Below, in pieces: positions 1 to 7,184 of a stretch of 13,388 nt of DNA (its first letter is position 1; every line of letters starts with the position of its first letter). The stretch is from contig CALZAP010000008.1 of assembly GCA_945614335.1 (NCBI GenBank), positions 1-13,388 on the forward strand, read 5' to 3'. Source of the DNA: an uncultured Prevotella sp. Its GTDB lineage: Bacteria > Bacteroidota > Bacteroidia > Bacteroidales > Bacteroidaceae. The notes below the pieces were generated by a model. That model was not told the DNA's origin, searched no databases, and saw nothing but the letters and a program-made list of their open reading frames with translations. The translations under genes were made by a program, and so were the position numbers.

Positions 1-1406
1 CGTGCTGAGAGCTTAAGCTTTTCCATCGCCAATCTCAGCATGTTGAGAGACTTTTCGTCGGGTTGTGCGAAGTCGTGGAGCATGCGCTCGGTCATTTGCG
101 CGTTGCAGTGTATTCCCTTGAAGTCTTTGTATCTTTCCTCCTGTATCTTTCGTGCCGCCATAACCCTTTGACGTATTGCTTCACTGGGCTCGCCTGGTTC
201 CATTTTTGCCAGGTCGTTGAATGCAACTGGTTGTATCTCGCACTGGATGTCTATTCTGTCGAGCAACGGACCGCTTATCTTGCTCATGTATCGTTGTATC
301 TGTCCTGGAGAGCAGACACATGTGTGTGTTGGGTCACCATAATAACCGCAGGGACATGGATTCATGGATGCAACAAACATGAACGAACAAGGATATTCTA
401 TAGTGTATTTTGCGCGACTGATAGTTATCTTACGGTCCTCAAGTGGTTGGCGTAGCACTTCAAGCACGCTACGGTTGAACTCGGGCAGCTCGTCGCAGAA
501 GAGCACGCCGTTGTGGGCGAGTGAGATTTCGCCTGGTTGAGGGTTTGTGCCTCCTCCCACGAGTGCCACTTGCGATATGGTGTGATGAGGCGAACGGAAC
601 GGACGTTGTGAAATAAGTGAGGTGTCGCGGCTTAGTTTTCCAGCCACGCTGTGTATCTGTGTGGTCTCAAGGCTTTCTGAAAGAGAGAGTGGGGGCAGTA
701 TGGAAGGCAATCTCTTTGCCAACATCGACTTGCCGCTTCCCGGCGGTCCGATCATGATCATGTTGTGACCGCCGGCCGCAGCCACTTCCATGGCTCTTTT
801 CACGTTTTGCTGGCCTTTTACGTCTGCAAAGTCAAACTCATAGTCGCTTTGCTGCTCGTAGAATATCTTGCGTGTGTTTATTATTTCGGGCTCTGCATGT
901 CCGCCATTGAGGAAGTTTATCACTTCTGAGATGTTTTCCATGCCGTATACATTGATATTGTTTACCACGGCAGCCTCCCTGATGTTGGCCTTAGGCACAA
1001 TAAGTCCCTTGTATTTCTCAGCCCTTGCCTTGATGGCTATAGGCAGTGCCCCCTTGATGGGCTGCAACCTTCCGTCGAGTCCGAGTTCACCTATTATTAT
1101 ATAATCACCAAGCCGTTCGCTGTTCACCTTTTCGTCGCATGCCAGTATAGCGATGGCAATGGGCAGGTCGTAGCCGCTGCCTTCCTTTCTAATGTCGGCA
1201 GGAGCCATGTTTATTGTTATTTCCGCCACGGGGAAGCGGAAACCGTTGTTTTCCAGTGCTGCGGCTATACGGTCGCGGCTTTCCCTTACCGCGTTGTCGG
1301 GAAGTCCAGTGAGGTGGAACATCACTCCGCGGCTTTTGTTTACTTCTACAGTGATGATGGTGGCGTCGAGTCCGTTGACTGCTGCACAATAGGTCTTGAC
1401 AAGCAT
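1..1406 (-). CDS. YifB/ComM-family Mg-chelatase-like AAA+ ATPase (3' end cut by window)
   Basis: 468 residues are visible. The family is usually a little over 500, so roughly the last 40 are missing beyond base 1. The N-terminal part (about residues 1-170) has the Lon-protease-like fold of this family. A linker follows, then the AAA+ core: Walker A GPPGSGKS at 220-227, Walker B FCDE at 303-306, and the family's cysteine cluster NPCPCG starting near residue 349, with a further CVC downstream. The LLDRID motif typical of Mg-chelatase-like ATPases is also present. The ATG at 1404-1406 (MLVKTYCAAV) fits the family start. In naturally competent bacteria ComM is a helicase promoting branch migration of incoming DNA; in Bacteroidetes the role is not established. 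It lies 31 bp after the stop of the thioredoxin-like lipoprotein gene, so it is probably the last gene of that transcript. The family is certain; the physiological role is inferred. Confidence 0.95.
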   Translation of the reverse strand, partial: MLVKTYCAAVNGLDATIITVEVNKSRGVMFHLTGLPDNAVRESRDRIAAALENNGFRFPVAEITINMAPADIRKEGSGYDLPIAIAILACDEKVNSERLGDYIIIGELGLDGRLQPIKGALPIAIKARAEKYKGLIVPKANIREAAVVNNINVYGMENISEVINFLNGGHAEPEIINTRKIFYEQQSDYEFDFADVKGQQNVKRAMEVAAAGGHNMIMIGPPGSGKSMLAKRLPSILPPLSLSESLETTQIHSVAGKLSRDTSLISQRPFRSPHHTISQVALVGGGTNPQPGEISLAHNGVLFCDELPEFNRSVLEVLRQPLEDRKITISRAKYTIEYPCSFMFVASMNPCPCGYYGDPTHTCVCSPGQIQRYMSKISGPLLDRIDIQCEIQPVAFNDLAKMEPGEPSEAIRQRVMAARKIQEERYKDFKGIHCNAQMTERMLHDFAQPDEKSLNMLRLAMEKLKLSA

Positions 1407-1437
1407 TGGGCGAATGACTGTTTTTATTGTTGGGTGA

Positions 1438-2439
1438 TTACTTAAGTGTCTCTTTTATCTTCTCTTCGAGTTTGTCTGCTTTCAGGTCTCTGGCAATGAT
1501 TTTCCTCGACTCGTCGCAAACTATGTTTCCCGGCATGGTGGCAATGCCAACGGCCTTTAGTATAGGCGAATTCCACATGTTGCCGTTGCAAACGTTGCTC
1601 CAGTCTATGGAGTCGTTTTCCGTGCGTCGCCTACATTCCTTTATGCTTGCGTCGAGGCAGATGCTCACAATGCATATCTTGTTGCCATACTCCTTCCTCT
1701 TTCGTTTAAGCAGTCGCTGTATGGCCTGGCTGTCGTAGTTCCACGACGCCCAAGTGTTGACGATGTTTATCTTGCCTTTAAGGTCTTTCTCGGTCACTTT
1801 CTTTCCGTTGATGTCCACGGCAGAGAATTTCGGCAGTTTGTCGCCTATTTGTATATTCTGTTGTGAGGCGACGCCTTTTGTGAGAAGTGCGGCTTGTAGG
1901 TTTTCCTTGTCGGCTGTTTCTATGGCCTTTGCCAATTGTGTAGCTTTCTTGTAGTCGGGCTGTTGGCAGTCGATGAAATATTTCCTTAGCAGGTATGCGC
2001 TTATTGGTGAAGCCGGGTTCTCCTTGACATACTTTTCAGCCTCTTTCTTTACTTCCGGTGGGGTAAGCCTGTTGGCCATCTGTCTCCATTCGGTCATGGC
2101 CTCGTTGTTGTTGGTGCCGCTCACCTCTATTTCCTTCAGGTGCGAAGCGTCTCCTTTGATGGTAGCAGTGGCTCCCGACTCTCCGAACACTGGCAGCTCG
2201 GAGAAGTTAGGGAAGATGATGACGAATGTGGCAGGGTCTTCGATTCTCGTGTCATACTCAAATCGTCCCTGGCTGACCCTGATGGTGTCTACGGCAGGTA
2301 TACCGCCGTCGGTGCTATATACGAAGAACTCACCCTGATTGAAGTTCCTCAGGCGGCCCTTGATGCGGAAATGTCCGCTTTCGGCACCGCAAGAAACAAG
2401 AATCAGGGTGAGCAGTGTATAACCAATGAATTTCTTCAT
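1438..2439 (-). CDS. DUF4369/thioredoxin-fold lipoprotein lacking the CxxC redox pair
   Basis: A 333-aa predicted lipoprotein. The N-terminus MKKFIGYTLLTLILVSC gives a lipobox with the lipidated Cys at 17. Residues about 24-105 resemble the DUF4369 beta domain often found before TlpA/AhpC-type thioredoxin domains in Bacteroidetes. Residues about 197-333 form the thioredoxin-like domain: GDKLPKFSAVDINGK entry, a WASW stretch at 230-233 and a retained cis-Pro region (ATMPG, 300-304). In active members the WASW segment is followed by a WCxxC redox site. Here the sequence is WASWNYDSQ, with no cysteine at either position, so disulfide exchange by the usual mechanism is not expected. Cysteines elsewhere (158, 256, 261, 269, 284, 308) do not form CxxC. 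It starts 21 bp after the OmpA-like/TPR gene and precedes yifB by 31 bp. It is likely envelope-anchored; a binding or scaffold role is inferred. Confidence 0.85.
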   Translation of the reverse strand: MKKFIGYTLLTLILVSCGAESGHFRIKGRLRNFNQGEFFVYSTDGGIPAVDTIRVSQGRFEYDTRIEDPATFVIIFPNFSELPVFGESGATATIKGDASHLKEIEVSGTNNNEAMTEWRQMANRLTPPEVKKEAEKYVKENPASPISAYLLRKYFIDCQQPDYKKATQLAKAIETADKENLQAALLTKGVASQQNIQIGDKLPKFSAVDINGKKVTEKDLKGKINIVNTWASWNYDSQAIQRLLKRKRKEYGNKICIVSICLDASIKECRRRTENDSIDWSNVCNGNMWNSPILKAVGIATMPGNIVCDESRKIIARDLKADKLEEKIKETLK

Positions 2440-2460
2440 TACGGTTTAGGTGTCTTTCTA

Positions 2461-4134
2461 TTACTTGCTAACGTTCTTGAGCTCGATGTCATTCTCAGCA
2501 TACTTTGCGAAAGAAGAGTCCTTGCTGATGGCTGCCTTAAGTGCGGTAGCGGCATCGGCGTTCTTGCCAAGGCGTGCGTTGAGAATAGCCTTCAGGTATT
2601 CTGTGGTAGCGTCAGCTTTCTTGATGTTGCTAAGAGTGCTGGCTGCAGCGTTATAGTTCTTGTTGAGAATCTGTGTGAGGGCTGCGCTGTTGCTGTTGAT
2701 GCCTGCGAAGTCCTGCTCAGCCTGTGCATAGTTGCCCTTCATGAGGTTGAGGTTACCAACGATTTCGTTGATGCCTACAGCAGTGCCGGCCTTTGCGATA
2801 TAGTTCTCAGCTTCTCTTACGTTGCCGGCTGCGAGTGCGAGCAGGCCAAGGTTTGCGTTGCTCTCAGCGTTGTTGCCGTCAACCTTCTGTGCCTTCTCAG
2901 CGTAGCTCTGTGCTGCGTTGAGGTCACCCTTTGCGAAAGCGATTGTGGCGAGGTTGTTCCATGCGCGTGCGTCGTTGTAGAGCTCAGCTGCCTTCTTGTA
3001 GTATGGTTCCTTCTCAGAGCACTTGTCTGTGAGGGTTGCTCCGTAGAGAAGTTCCTCAACGCTCAGCTGTGAAGCGTCGCTCTTGAACTGGTCAACAATC
3101 TGCTCGTCGCTGCGGCCGATAACCTCATAGTTCAGAGTAAGGCGTGCACGGCGGAGTTCAGGCAGGATGCCGTCAGCCAGCTCGCGGAATACAGAGCTCA
3201 TGTTCTTGATCTGCTGCTCGCGCTCCTCTGGATCCTTATACATAGAAAGAACGCGGATGATGACATCCTTGTCCTGAATGTCAGAAACCTTTACGAGCTC
3301 CTGGAATCCTTCCCAGTCCTGAGCAGTGTACTTGGCGTCTACAGGAGCCTCTACCTTAGTGTCCTTGAGTGTCTTCTGTACATATTTCTCTGTGTTGTTC
3401 TGACGCTGTGCAGCCAGTTTGTCGTTAAGTTTAAGACCGCCATCAGGAGAAGCGTATGCAGAAACCTCAACGTTCTTCAGGTTCAGACCTTCCTTGTCGG
3501 CGTTGATTTTCTTCAGCATTTCAACAAACTCCTGTACAGAGTTGTTCTTCAGTTCGCTCTTGCGGAGGTTAGCCTGCTGGATGAGGAACTTGATGTTTGC
3601 TTCCTGCTTGTGCTCGATGATGCGCTGGTAAGCGTCCTGAGATACGCTTGCCTGTGCCTGGCGTACTGTACGTCCGCTGAGTTCAGATGTAGCGATCACA
3701 CCGTTAGCCACCTTTACAGCGGGAACGTCAACCTTCTTGCTTCCGATGTAAGCGTCGAAAGTGAGGTAGAGTTCGCTCTTCTGCATTTCGGGTACATACT
3801 TGAAGTTTGTCTTCATTGTGTAGTTGCCGCCCACCTTGTATGAGATGGTCTGGTCGTTGCCTGCAACCTTCTCGCCCTGGAATGTGGCACCAGTGCCCTG
3901 TACAGCCTCTCCGTTGCCGTAACGCAGTTCGGGAATAACTGTAACAGTGGCCTTCTTCTTCATGTACTTTTCAGGGAACATGCCGTTGATGGTGGCAGGT
4001 ACCTGTCCTGCTGTTGTTTCCAGTGGGTTTGGATCAACAGTGAAGTTGTCAGCTGAGAGAGGTCCCAGCTTTGAGCAAGACGACAGAATCATCATGGAAG
4101 CTGCCGACAAAAGCAATAAATTTTTCTTCTGCAT
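2461..4134 (-). CDS. OmpA-like/TPR outer-membrane lipoprotein
   Basis: A 557-aa predicted lipoprotein with signal peptide and lipobox LSSC (Cys20). Residues about 30-150 are beta-rich and not recognised. Residues about 178-255 resemble an OmpA C-terminal peptidoglycan-binding domain: SAYASPDGGLKLNDKLAAQR (225-244) matches the family pattern of small residues, then N..La..R. Residues about 375-545 contain degenerate tetratricopeptide repeats (for example YNDARAWNNLATIAFAKGDL and ANLGLLALAAGNVREAE), ending in an Ala-rich helical tail. A role in attaching the outer membrane to the cell wall, or as an assembly platform, is inferred. The gene has a strong Bacteroidetes-type promoter, and its codon choice looks narrow compared with neighbours (repeated use of the same CTC, CAG, GCT and AAG codons), suggesting high expression. 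It heads the run with the thioredoxin-like lipoprotein and yifB. Proteins of this layout are common in Bacteroidales under hypothetical or TPR names. Confidence 0.88.
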   Translation of the reverse strand: MQKKNLLLLSAASMMILSSCSKLGPLSADNFTVDPNPLETTAGQVPATINGMFPEKYMKKKATVTVIPELRYGNGEAVQGTGATFQGEKVAGNDQTISYKVGGNYTMKTNFKYVPEMQKSELYLTFDAYIGSKKVDVPAVKVANGVIATSELSGRTVRQAQASVSQDAYQRIIEHKQEANIKFLIQQANLRKSELKNNSVQEFVEMLKKINADKEGLNLKNVEVSAYASPDGGLKLNDKLAAQRQNNTEKYVQKTLKDTKVEAPVDAKYTAQDWEGFQELVKVSDIQDKDVIIRVLSMYKDPEEREQQIKNMSSVFRELADGILPELRRARLTLNYEVIGRSDEQIVDQFKSDASQLSVEELLYGATLTDKCSEKEPYYKKAAELYNDARAWNNLATIAFAKGDLNAAQSYAEKAQKVDGNNAESNANLGLLALAAGNVREAENYIAKAGTAVGINEIVGNLNLMKGNYAQAEQDFAGINSNSAALTQILNKNYNAAASTLSNIKKADATTEYLKAILNARLGKNADAATALKAAISKDSSFAKYAENDIELKNVSK

Positions 4135-4179
4135 ATTTGTTATAAGTTAATTAAACATTTGCAAAGTTGATTTTCGTTG

Positions 4180-4211
4180 CAAAGGTAATAATTTCTTTTA
4201 TAACAAGGAAA
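4180..4211 (-). promoter_or_regulatory. Bacteroidetes-type promoter for the OmpA-like/TPR gene
   Basis: On the minus strand TACCTTTG (4180-4187) matches the -7 consensus TAnnTTTG. Twenty bases upstream lies TTTC (4208-4211), one mismatch from the -33 TTTG box. The leader to the ATG at 4134 is about 40 nt and A/T-rich. The block just upstream of the -7 box is nearly the same as in the tRNA promoter at 4477-4508. Confidence 0.7.
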
Positions 4212-4248
4212 AAGGAGACGTGCTTTTTATGTAATATTAACTGATATG

Positions 4249-4334
4249 TGCCGCGAGCGGGACTCGAACCCGCACAGCCATTACTGGCCAAGGGATTTTA
4301 AGTCCCTCGTGTCTACCAATTCCACCATTGCGGC
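4249..4334 (-). tRNA. tRNA-Leu (anticodon UAA)
   Basis: An 86-nt class II tRNA. The 5' end GCCGCAA pairs with TCGCGGC at the 3' end. The D-arm has AATTGGTAGAC, and the anticodon loop CTTAAAA carries TAA between GAGGGA and TCCCTT-type stems. A long variable arm (GGCCAGTAATGGCT region) is typical of Leu. The T-arm GCGGG-TTCGAGT-CCCGC is perfect. The acceptor has one mismatch, A6 opposite C67. The CCA end is not encoded (ACA follows). It lies downstream of tRNA-Gly on the same strand and is probably cotranscribed with it. Confidence 0.97.
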
Positions 4335-4342
4335 ATCGTGTT

Positions 4343-4389
4343 GCCTTAGGACCCGTTGGCCGGTGTTTTTTCTTAATCTATCCTAAGGC
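4343..4389 (-). other. Stem-loop between tRNA-Gly and tRNA-Leu
   Basis: GCCTTAGGA (4343-4351) and TCCTAAGGC (4381-4389) are perfect reverse complements, giving a 9-bp stem with a 29-nt loop, plus one possible G-T pair at the base. It fills almost the whole 59-bp spacer between the two tRNAs. A role in processing of the dicistronic tRNA transcript, or partial termination, is inferred. No U-tract follows, so a standard terminator is unlikely. Confidence 0.55.
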
Positions 4390-4393
4390 GTAG

Positions 4394-4466
4394 AGCGGAA
4401 AACGGGGCTCAAACCCGCGACCCCCAGCTTGGAAGGCTAGTGCTCTATCAACTGAGCTATTTCCGC
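4394..4466 (-). tRNA. tRNA-Gly (anticodon UCC)
   Basis: A 73-nt tRNA. Acceptor GCGGAAA pairs perfectly with TTTCCGC. The D-arm is AGCTCAGTTGATAGAGC, the anticodon loop CTTCCAA carries TCC, and the T-arm is GCGGG-TTTGAGC-CCCGT (one G-T pair). The discriminator is T, and CCA is not encoded. It is the first gene after the promoter at 4477-4508 and is followed by tRNA-Leu. Confidence 0.97.
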
Positions 4467-4476
4467 AAATCGTGTG

Positions 4477-4508
4477 CAAAGGTATTATTATTTCTTTGAA
4501 TATCCAAA
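4477..4508 (-). promoter_or_regulatory. Bacteroidetes-type promoter for the tRNA-Gly/tRNA-Leu unit
   Basis: Minus strand TTTG (4505-4508), exactly 20 bases, then TACCTTTG (4477-4484). Both boxes match the Bacteroidetes housekeeping sigma consensus (TTTG, 19-21 bp, TAnnTTTG). The -7 box ends 10 bp before the mature tRNA-Gly 5' end, so the transcript should begin very close to the tRNA. Confidence 0.8.
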
Positions 4509-4548
4509 ACAAATAGATGTTCTGTCTTCGCTTTTTAAATAATTTAAC

Positions 4549-5145
4549 TTAATTGTGTATTTGAATAACTGTTCCGTTAGTCTGAACACGATATTCTATC
4601 AGTCGTTGGCCGTCATTGGAAATGCCTGACGAGAGGTTGTAGACGCGATGACAATCCTTGCATTCCACTGATTGGCCATTGCTTGTCCACGTCAGAGGAT
4701 GGCTTAGTGTCGAAGTGTTGTCGAGGCAGTAAGGGCATTGGCGGTCGTAGGCTCGCCATTCGCCGAAAGGTGTGAAGCCTACTATTAGTTGGCCGTTGGC
4801 CCCCATGTCGTCGTAGTATACCCTGTTGTTTTCTATTTCCGTGGTCAATGCAATGTCTTCGTTGCTGTCGCCATTGGCTGGATAGACCATAAGGTGGTTC
4901 ACCCCTTGCCTTTTCTGCACTTCTATCCACACATAGAGTCCGGGGTTGTCAAGCACTCGTGTGAGTATGCTTGTGGGATGGTAGTTGGTGTAGAACCTGA
5001 AGTTGCATGGATATTCCGTAGAATAACGATAGCCGTCGGAGGTGCAGGAAAGAAGGAGGAGAGAGGAGAGAGGAGTTAGGAGAGAGTAATGATTGGAGGG
5101 TAGGGGAGTGAGGGACAAAATCTTCTTTAGACCTGTCCATATCAT
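4549..5145 (-). CDS. Predicted lipoprotein with Rieske-like four-cysteine domain
   Basis: 198 aa from the ATG at 5143-5145; in-frame ATGs at 5172 and 5208 would give 210 or 219 aa. I prefer 5145 because the stretch before it is very A/T-rich and looks like a leader, and KK then falls near the N-terminus. A lipobox LLLSC marks the lipidated Cys (5044-5046). The mature part ends in a domain with CPYC, a 21-residue gap, then CKDCHRVYNLSSG. This resembles the layout of Rieske [2Fe-2S] proteins, but both pairs are CxxC and there is no CxH, so zinc binding or a structural site is more likely than a Rieske cluster. The signal peptide coding sequence is itself a low-complexity pyrimidine-rich tract related to spacer repeats in this window. 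It follows argH on the same strand. The function is unknown; the family looks Bacteroidales-specific. Confidence 0.75.
   Translation of the reverse strand: MIWTGLKKILSLTPLPSNHYSLLTPLSSLLLLSCTSDGYRYSTEYPCNFRFYTNYHPTSILTRVLDNPGLYVWIEVQKRQGVNHLMVYPANGDSNEDIALTTEIENNRVYYDDMGANGQLIVGFTPFGEWRAYDRQCPYCLDNTSTLSHPLTWTSNGQSVECKDCHRVYNLSSGISNDGQRLIEYRVQTNGTVIQIHN
5047..5113. repeat. Low-complexity purine/pyrimidine tract inside a signal-peptide coding region
   Basis: The + strand is a near-pure run of G and A (GGAGAGAGGAGAGAGGAGTT and following) with a few T. It is similar to the reverse complement of the 14-bp repeat at 6646-6693, in the opposite orientation. Read on the minus strand it codes for the Leu/Ser/Pro/Thr-rich hydrophobic part of the lipoprotein signal peptide. 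Confidence 0.6.
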
Positions 5146-5212
5146 ATATATATAATGAATAATCCCTTTCATAAATACAATATTGTCATTTAAATACCCT
5201 TTAATCATTTCT

Positions 5213-5268
5213 CTACCTTCTACCCTTTACCTTCTACCTTCTACCTTCTACCCTCTACCTTCTACCCT
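5213..5268. repeat. Heptanucleotide tandem repeat, 8 units
   Basis: Eight head-to-tail 7-bp units: CTACCTT (4 copies), CTACCCT (3) and TTACCTT (1). On the coding minus strand the unit reads AAGGTAG, purine-rich. It fills the spacer between the argH stop (5283) and the following lipoprotein gene. Variation is limited to one position in most units, as expected for slippage-generated arrays. Confidence 0.9.
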
Positions 5269-5282
5269 CTTAAAAAATCTCC

Positions 5283-6614
5283 TCACTCCACCAACTTCTT
5301 TTCCGCCTCAATCATGCGGCTGAAGTTGAATCCCTCGATGGTGTCATTCATCAGCTTTACAATCTCATCGTTCATGAGGTTGCCGATGCTACCTTCGTGG
5401 GTGTGGTGAATGTTTTTGTTGGGTGTGAACTTGCCTGCCTCAATGTCGAGTCCCACCTTTTTGTATGCGTCGCGGAATGGCATTCCGGCTGCTGCAAGAC
5501 GGTTTACTTCCTCTACAGAGAACATCGGGTCGTACATAGGGTTGTCGAGTATATGCTCGTTCACCTCTATCTTGTTGATGATGTAGGCAGCCATCTGAAG
5601 ACAGTCCTTGAGTTCGTCAAACGCAGGCAGGAACACTTCCTTGATGATTTGAAGGTCGCGGAAATAGCCCACAGGGAGGTTGTTCATTATGAGCGTTATC
5701 TGCTGGGGCAGACTTTGGAGCTTGTTTGATTTGGCGCGTATCAGTTCAAACACGTCGGGGTTTTTCTTGTGTGGCATGATAGACGAGCCTGTGGTACACT
5801 CTTTCGGGAGTTTCACAAATGAGAAGTTCTGGCTGTTGAACATGCAAGCGTCAAAAGCCATCTTTGCCAGTGTGCCTGCAATGGTGGCAATGGCAAAGCC
5901 CACGTTGCGTTCCATCTTGCCACGCCCCATCTGTGCATATACCACATTATAGTCCATGGAGTCGAAACCTAAAAGCTCGGTAGTCATCGTACGGTTGAGC
6001 GGGAACGACGAGCCATAGCCGGCAGCAGAGCCAAGAGGGTTGCGGTTGGTCATGCGGTAGGCTGCCTGAAGAAACAGCATGTCGTCGGCAAGGCTTTCGG
6101 CATAAGCGCCAAACCACAGCCCGAATGAGCTTGGCATAGCCACTTGGAGGTGGGTGTAGCCAGGCATAAGCACATCTTTATATTGGTTGCTTTTCTGTAT
6201 GAGTTCGTCGAAGAGCACCTTCACTTCGTCGGCAATGTCTTTCAGTTGATGGCGAGTGAAGAGTTTCAGGTCGACCAGCACTTGGTCGTTACGTGACCGT
6301 CCGCTATGAATCTTCTTGCCGAGGTCGCCCAGTCTCTCCGTGAGTAGCATTTCCACCTGCGAGTGAACATCTTCCACTCCGTCTTCAATGGTGAATTCTC
6401 CCTTCTCAGCCAGATGGTAGATGTTTTTCAGTTCAGCCAACAAAGGCTTCAGCTCATCTTTTTCCAGTAGTCCGATGCTTTCGAGCATGGTGATGTGAGC
6501 CATAGAGCCGAGCACATCATATTTTGCGAGATAGAGGTCCATCTCGCGGTCACGTCCTACCGTAAATCGTTCAATCTCCTTGTTTATCTCAAAGTTTTTT
6601 TCCCAGAGTTTCAT
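5283..6614 (-). CDS. argH: Argininosuccinate lyase
   Basis: 443 aa from the ATG at 6612-6614 (MKLWEKNFEINKE). A TTG at 6626 would add four residues but is less likely. ArgH splits argininosuccinate into arginine and fumarate, the last step of arginine synthesis, as a cytoplasmic homotetramer. The fumarase/aspartase superfamily signature GSSIMPHKKNPD is at about residues 275-286, including the mobile loop with the catalytic serine. HSGRSRNDQV and GYTHLQVAMP are other conserved blocks. The N-terminal FTVGRDREMDLYLAKYD region matches Bacteroidetes ArgH. The length is slightly under the 450-460 of many homologues, with no internal gap seen. It follows the SRPBCC gene after a spacer with a 14-bp tandem repeat and is probably cotranscribed with pyrE. 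No arginine-responsive operator was recognised. Confidence 0.97.
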   Translation of the reverse strand: MKLWEKNFEINKEIERFTVGRDREMDLYLAKYDVLGSMAHITMLESIGLLEKDELKPLLAELKNIYHLAEKGEFTIEDGVEDVHSQVEMLLTERLGDLGKKIHSGRSRNDQVLVDLKLFTRHQLKDIADEVKVLFDELIQKSNQYKDVLMPGYTHLQVAMPSSFGLWFGAYAESLADDMLFLQAAYRMTNRNPLGSAAGYGSSFPLNRTMTTELLGFDSMDYNVVYAQMGRGKMERNVGFAIATIAGTLAKMAFDACMFNSQNFSFVKLPKECTTGSSIMPHKKNPDVFELIRAKSNKLQSLPQQITLIMNNLPVGYFRDLQIIKEVFLPAFDELKDCLQMAAYIINKIEVNEHILDNPMYDPMFSVEEVNRLAAAGMPFRDAYKKVGLDIEAGKFTPNKNIHHTHEGSIGNLMNDEIVKLMNDTIEGFNFSRMIEAEKKLVE

Positions 6615-6645
6615 CCTTTTTTTCAAACTAAATAATAAAACAAAT

Positions 6646-6693
6646 CTCTCTCCTCACTCCTCTCTCCTCACTCCTCTCTCCTCACTCCTCTCT
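6646..6693. repeat. 14-bp tandem repeat, about 3.5 units
   Basis: The unit CTCTCTCCTCACTC occurs three times identically (6646-6659, 6660-6673, 6674-6687) and is followed by a partial copy. The partial copy runs into the stop codon of the SRPBCC gene (6693-6695). On the coding minus strand it is purine-rich (GAGTGAGGAGAGAG). It lies in the spacer before argH. Confidence 0.92.
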
Positions 6694-7166
6694 TATATAA
6701 AATTATAAGGCAGCATGCACAGCATGTCTGCAAACTGGTCAACGCCTTTCTCGAGTTTTGAGCCGAGAATCATCTTCATCATCGGGTTTAGGTCTGCTTT
6801 GAGTGTGACACGCATTTTCGATGTCGTGTCGGTCACAGGCAGCACTTGAATCCAGAGGTTTGCGTCGACAGGCGACTTCTCGGTCTCAAACTTCACACAT
6901 TTGTTCTCTTCTCGTTCTATAATAGCCACAGCCACTTCGCCCACCATTGGCGCTGGGAAAGAGACGCGGTCGGATGTCAAGTTCATGTCCTTCAGTTTCT
7001 CGAGTTGTGCAGGGTCTTGTCCGGCCTCGCGCAACTTTTCCTTTATCATCTCGTTGTTCTGCGCCATCTCTATTACAGGACGCAGCCTTTCCAGGTCGCT
7101 TATCACTGCGTAAACGCGTTCCACTGGTGCGTTCACTTGCTTTACACTGCTTTCGTATTTTGCCAT
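6693..7166 (-). CDS. SRPBCC (START/Bet v1-like) family protein
   Basis: 157 aa, with no signal peptide or membrane segment, so cytoplasmic. The sequence opens with KYESSVKQVNAPVERVYAVISDLERL, the usual first strand and helix of SRPBCC/polyketide-cyclase-like proteins. An insert follows (about 38-62), then strands with SDRVSFPAPMVGEVAVAIIERE and KMRVTLKADLNPMMKMILGSKLEKGVDQFADML as the long C-terminal helix lining the hydrophobic pocket. The fold binds lipids or other hydrophobic ligands, but the ligand here cannot be read from sequence. It sits between pyrE and argH. From memory, this trio is a recurring neighbourhood in Bacteroidales, which suggests a housekeeping role, but no direct link to either pathway is visible. 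The stop codon overlaps the edge of the 14-bp repeat array. The start ATG has no clear Shine-Dalgarno, as is normal for this phylum. Confidence 0.85.
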   Translation of the reverse strand: MAKYESSVKQVNAPVERVYAVISDLERLRPVIEMAQNNEMIKEKLREAGQDPAQLEKLKDMNLTSDRVSFPAPMVGEVAVAIIEREENKCVKFETEKSPVDANLWIQVLPVTDTTSKMRVTLKADLNPMMKMILGSKLEKGVDQFADMLCMLPYNFI

Positions 7167-7184
7167 AAATATTATTTTTTAGTG

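Noticed and set aside
63..455. Plus-strand open frame of 130 codons at the left end
   Set aside because: Antisense to the conserved AAA+ part of the YifB/ComM gene.
2140..3072. Long plus-strand open frame (310 codons)
   Set aside because: Antisense shadow across two well-supported lipoprotein genes. The predicted protein is Val/Leu/Cys-rich with no recognisable domain.
6614..6626. TTG start for argH, four codons upstream
   Set aside because: The ATG at 6612-6614 gives the expected MKLWEKN beginning. TTG starts are rarer and the extra residues are just lysine/arginine codons.
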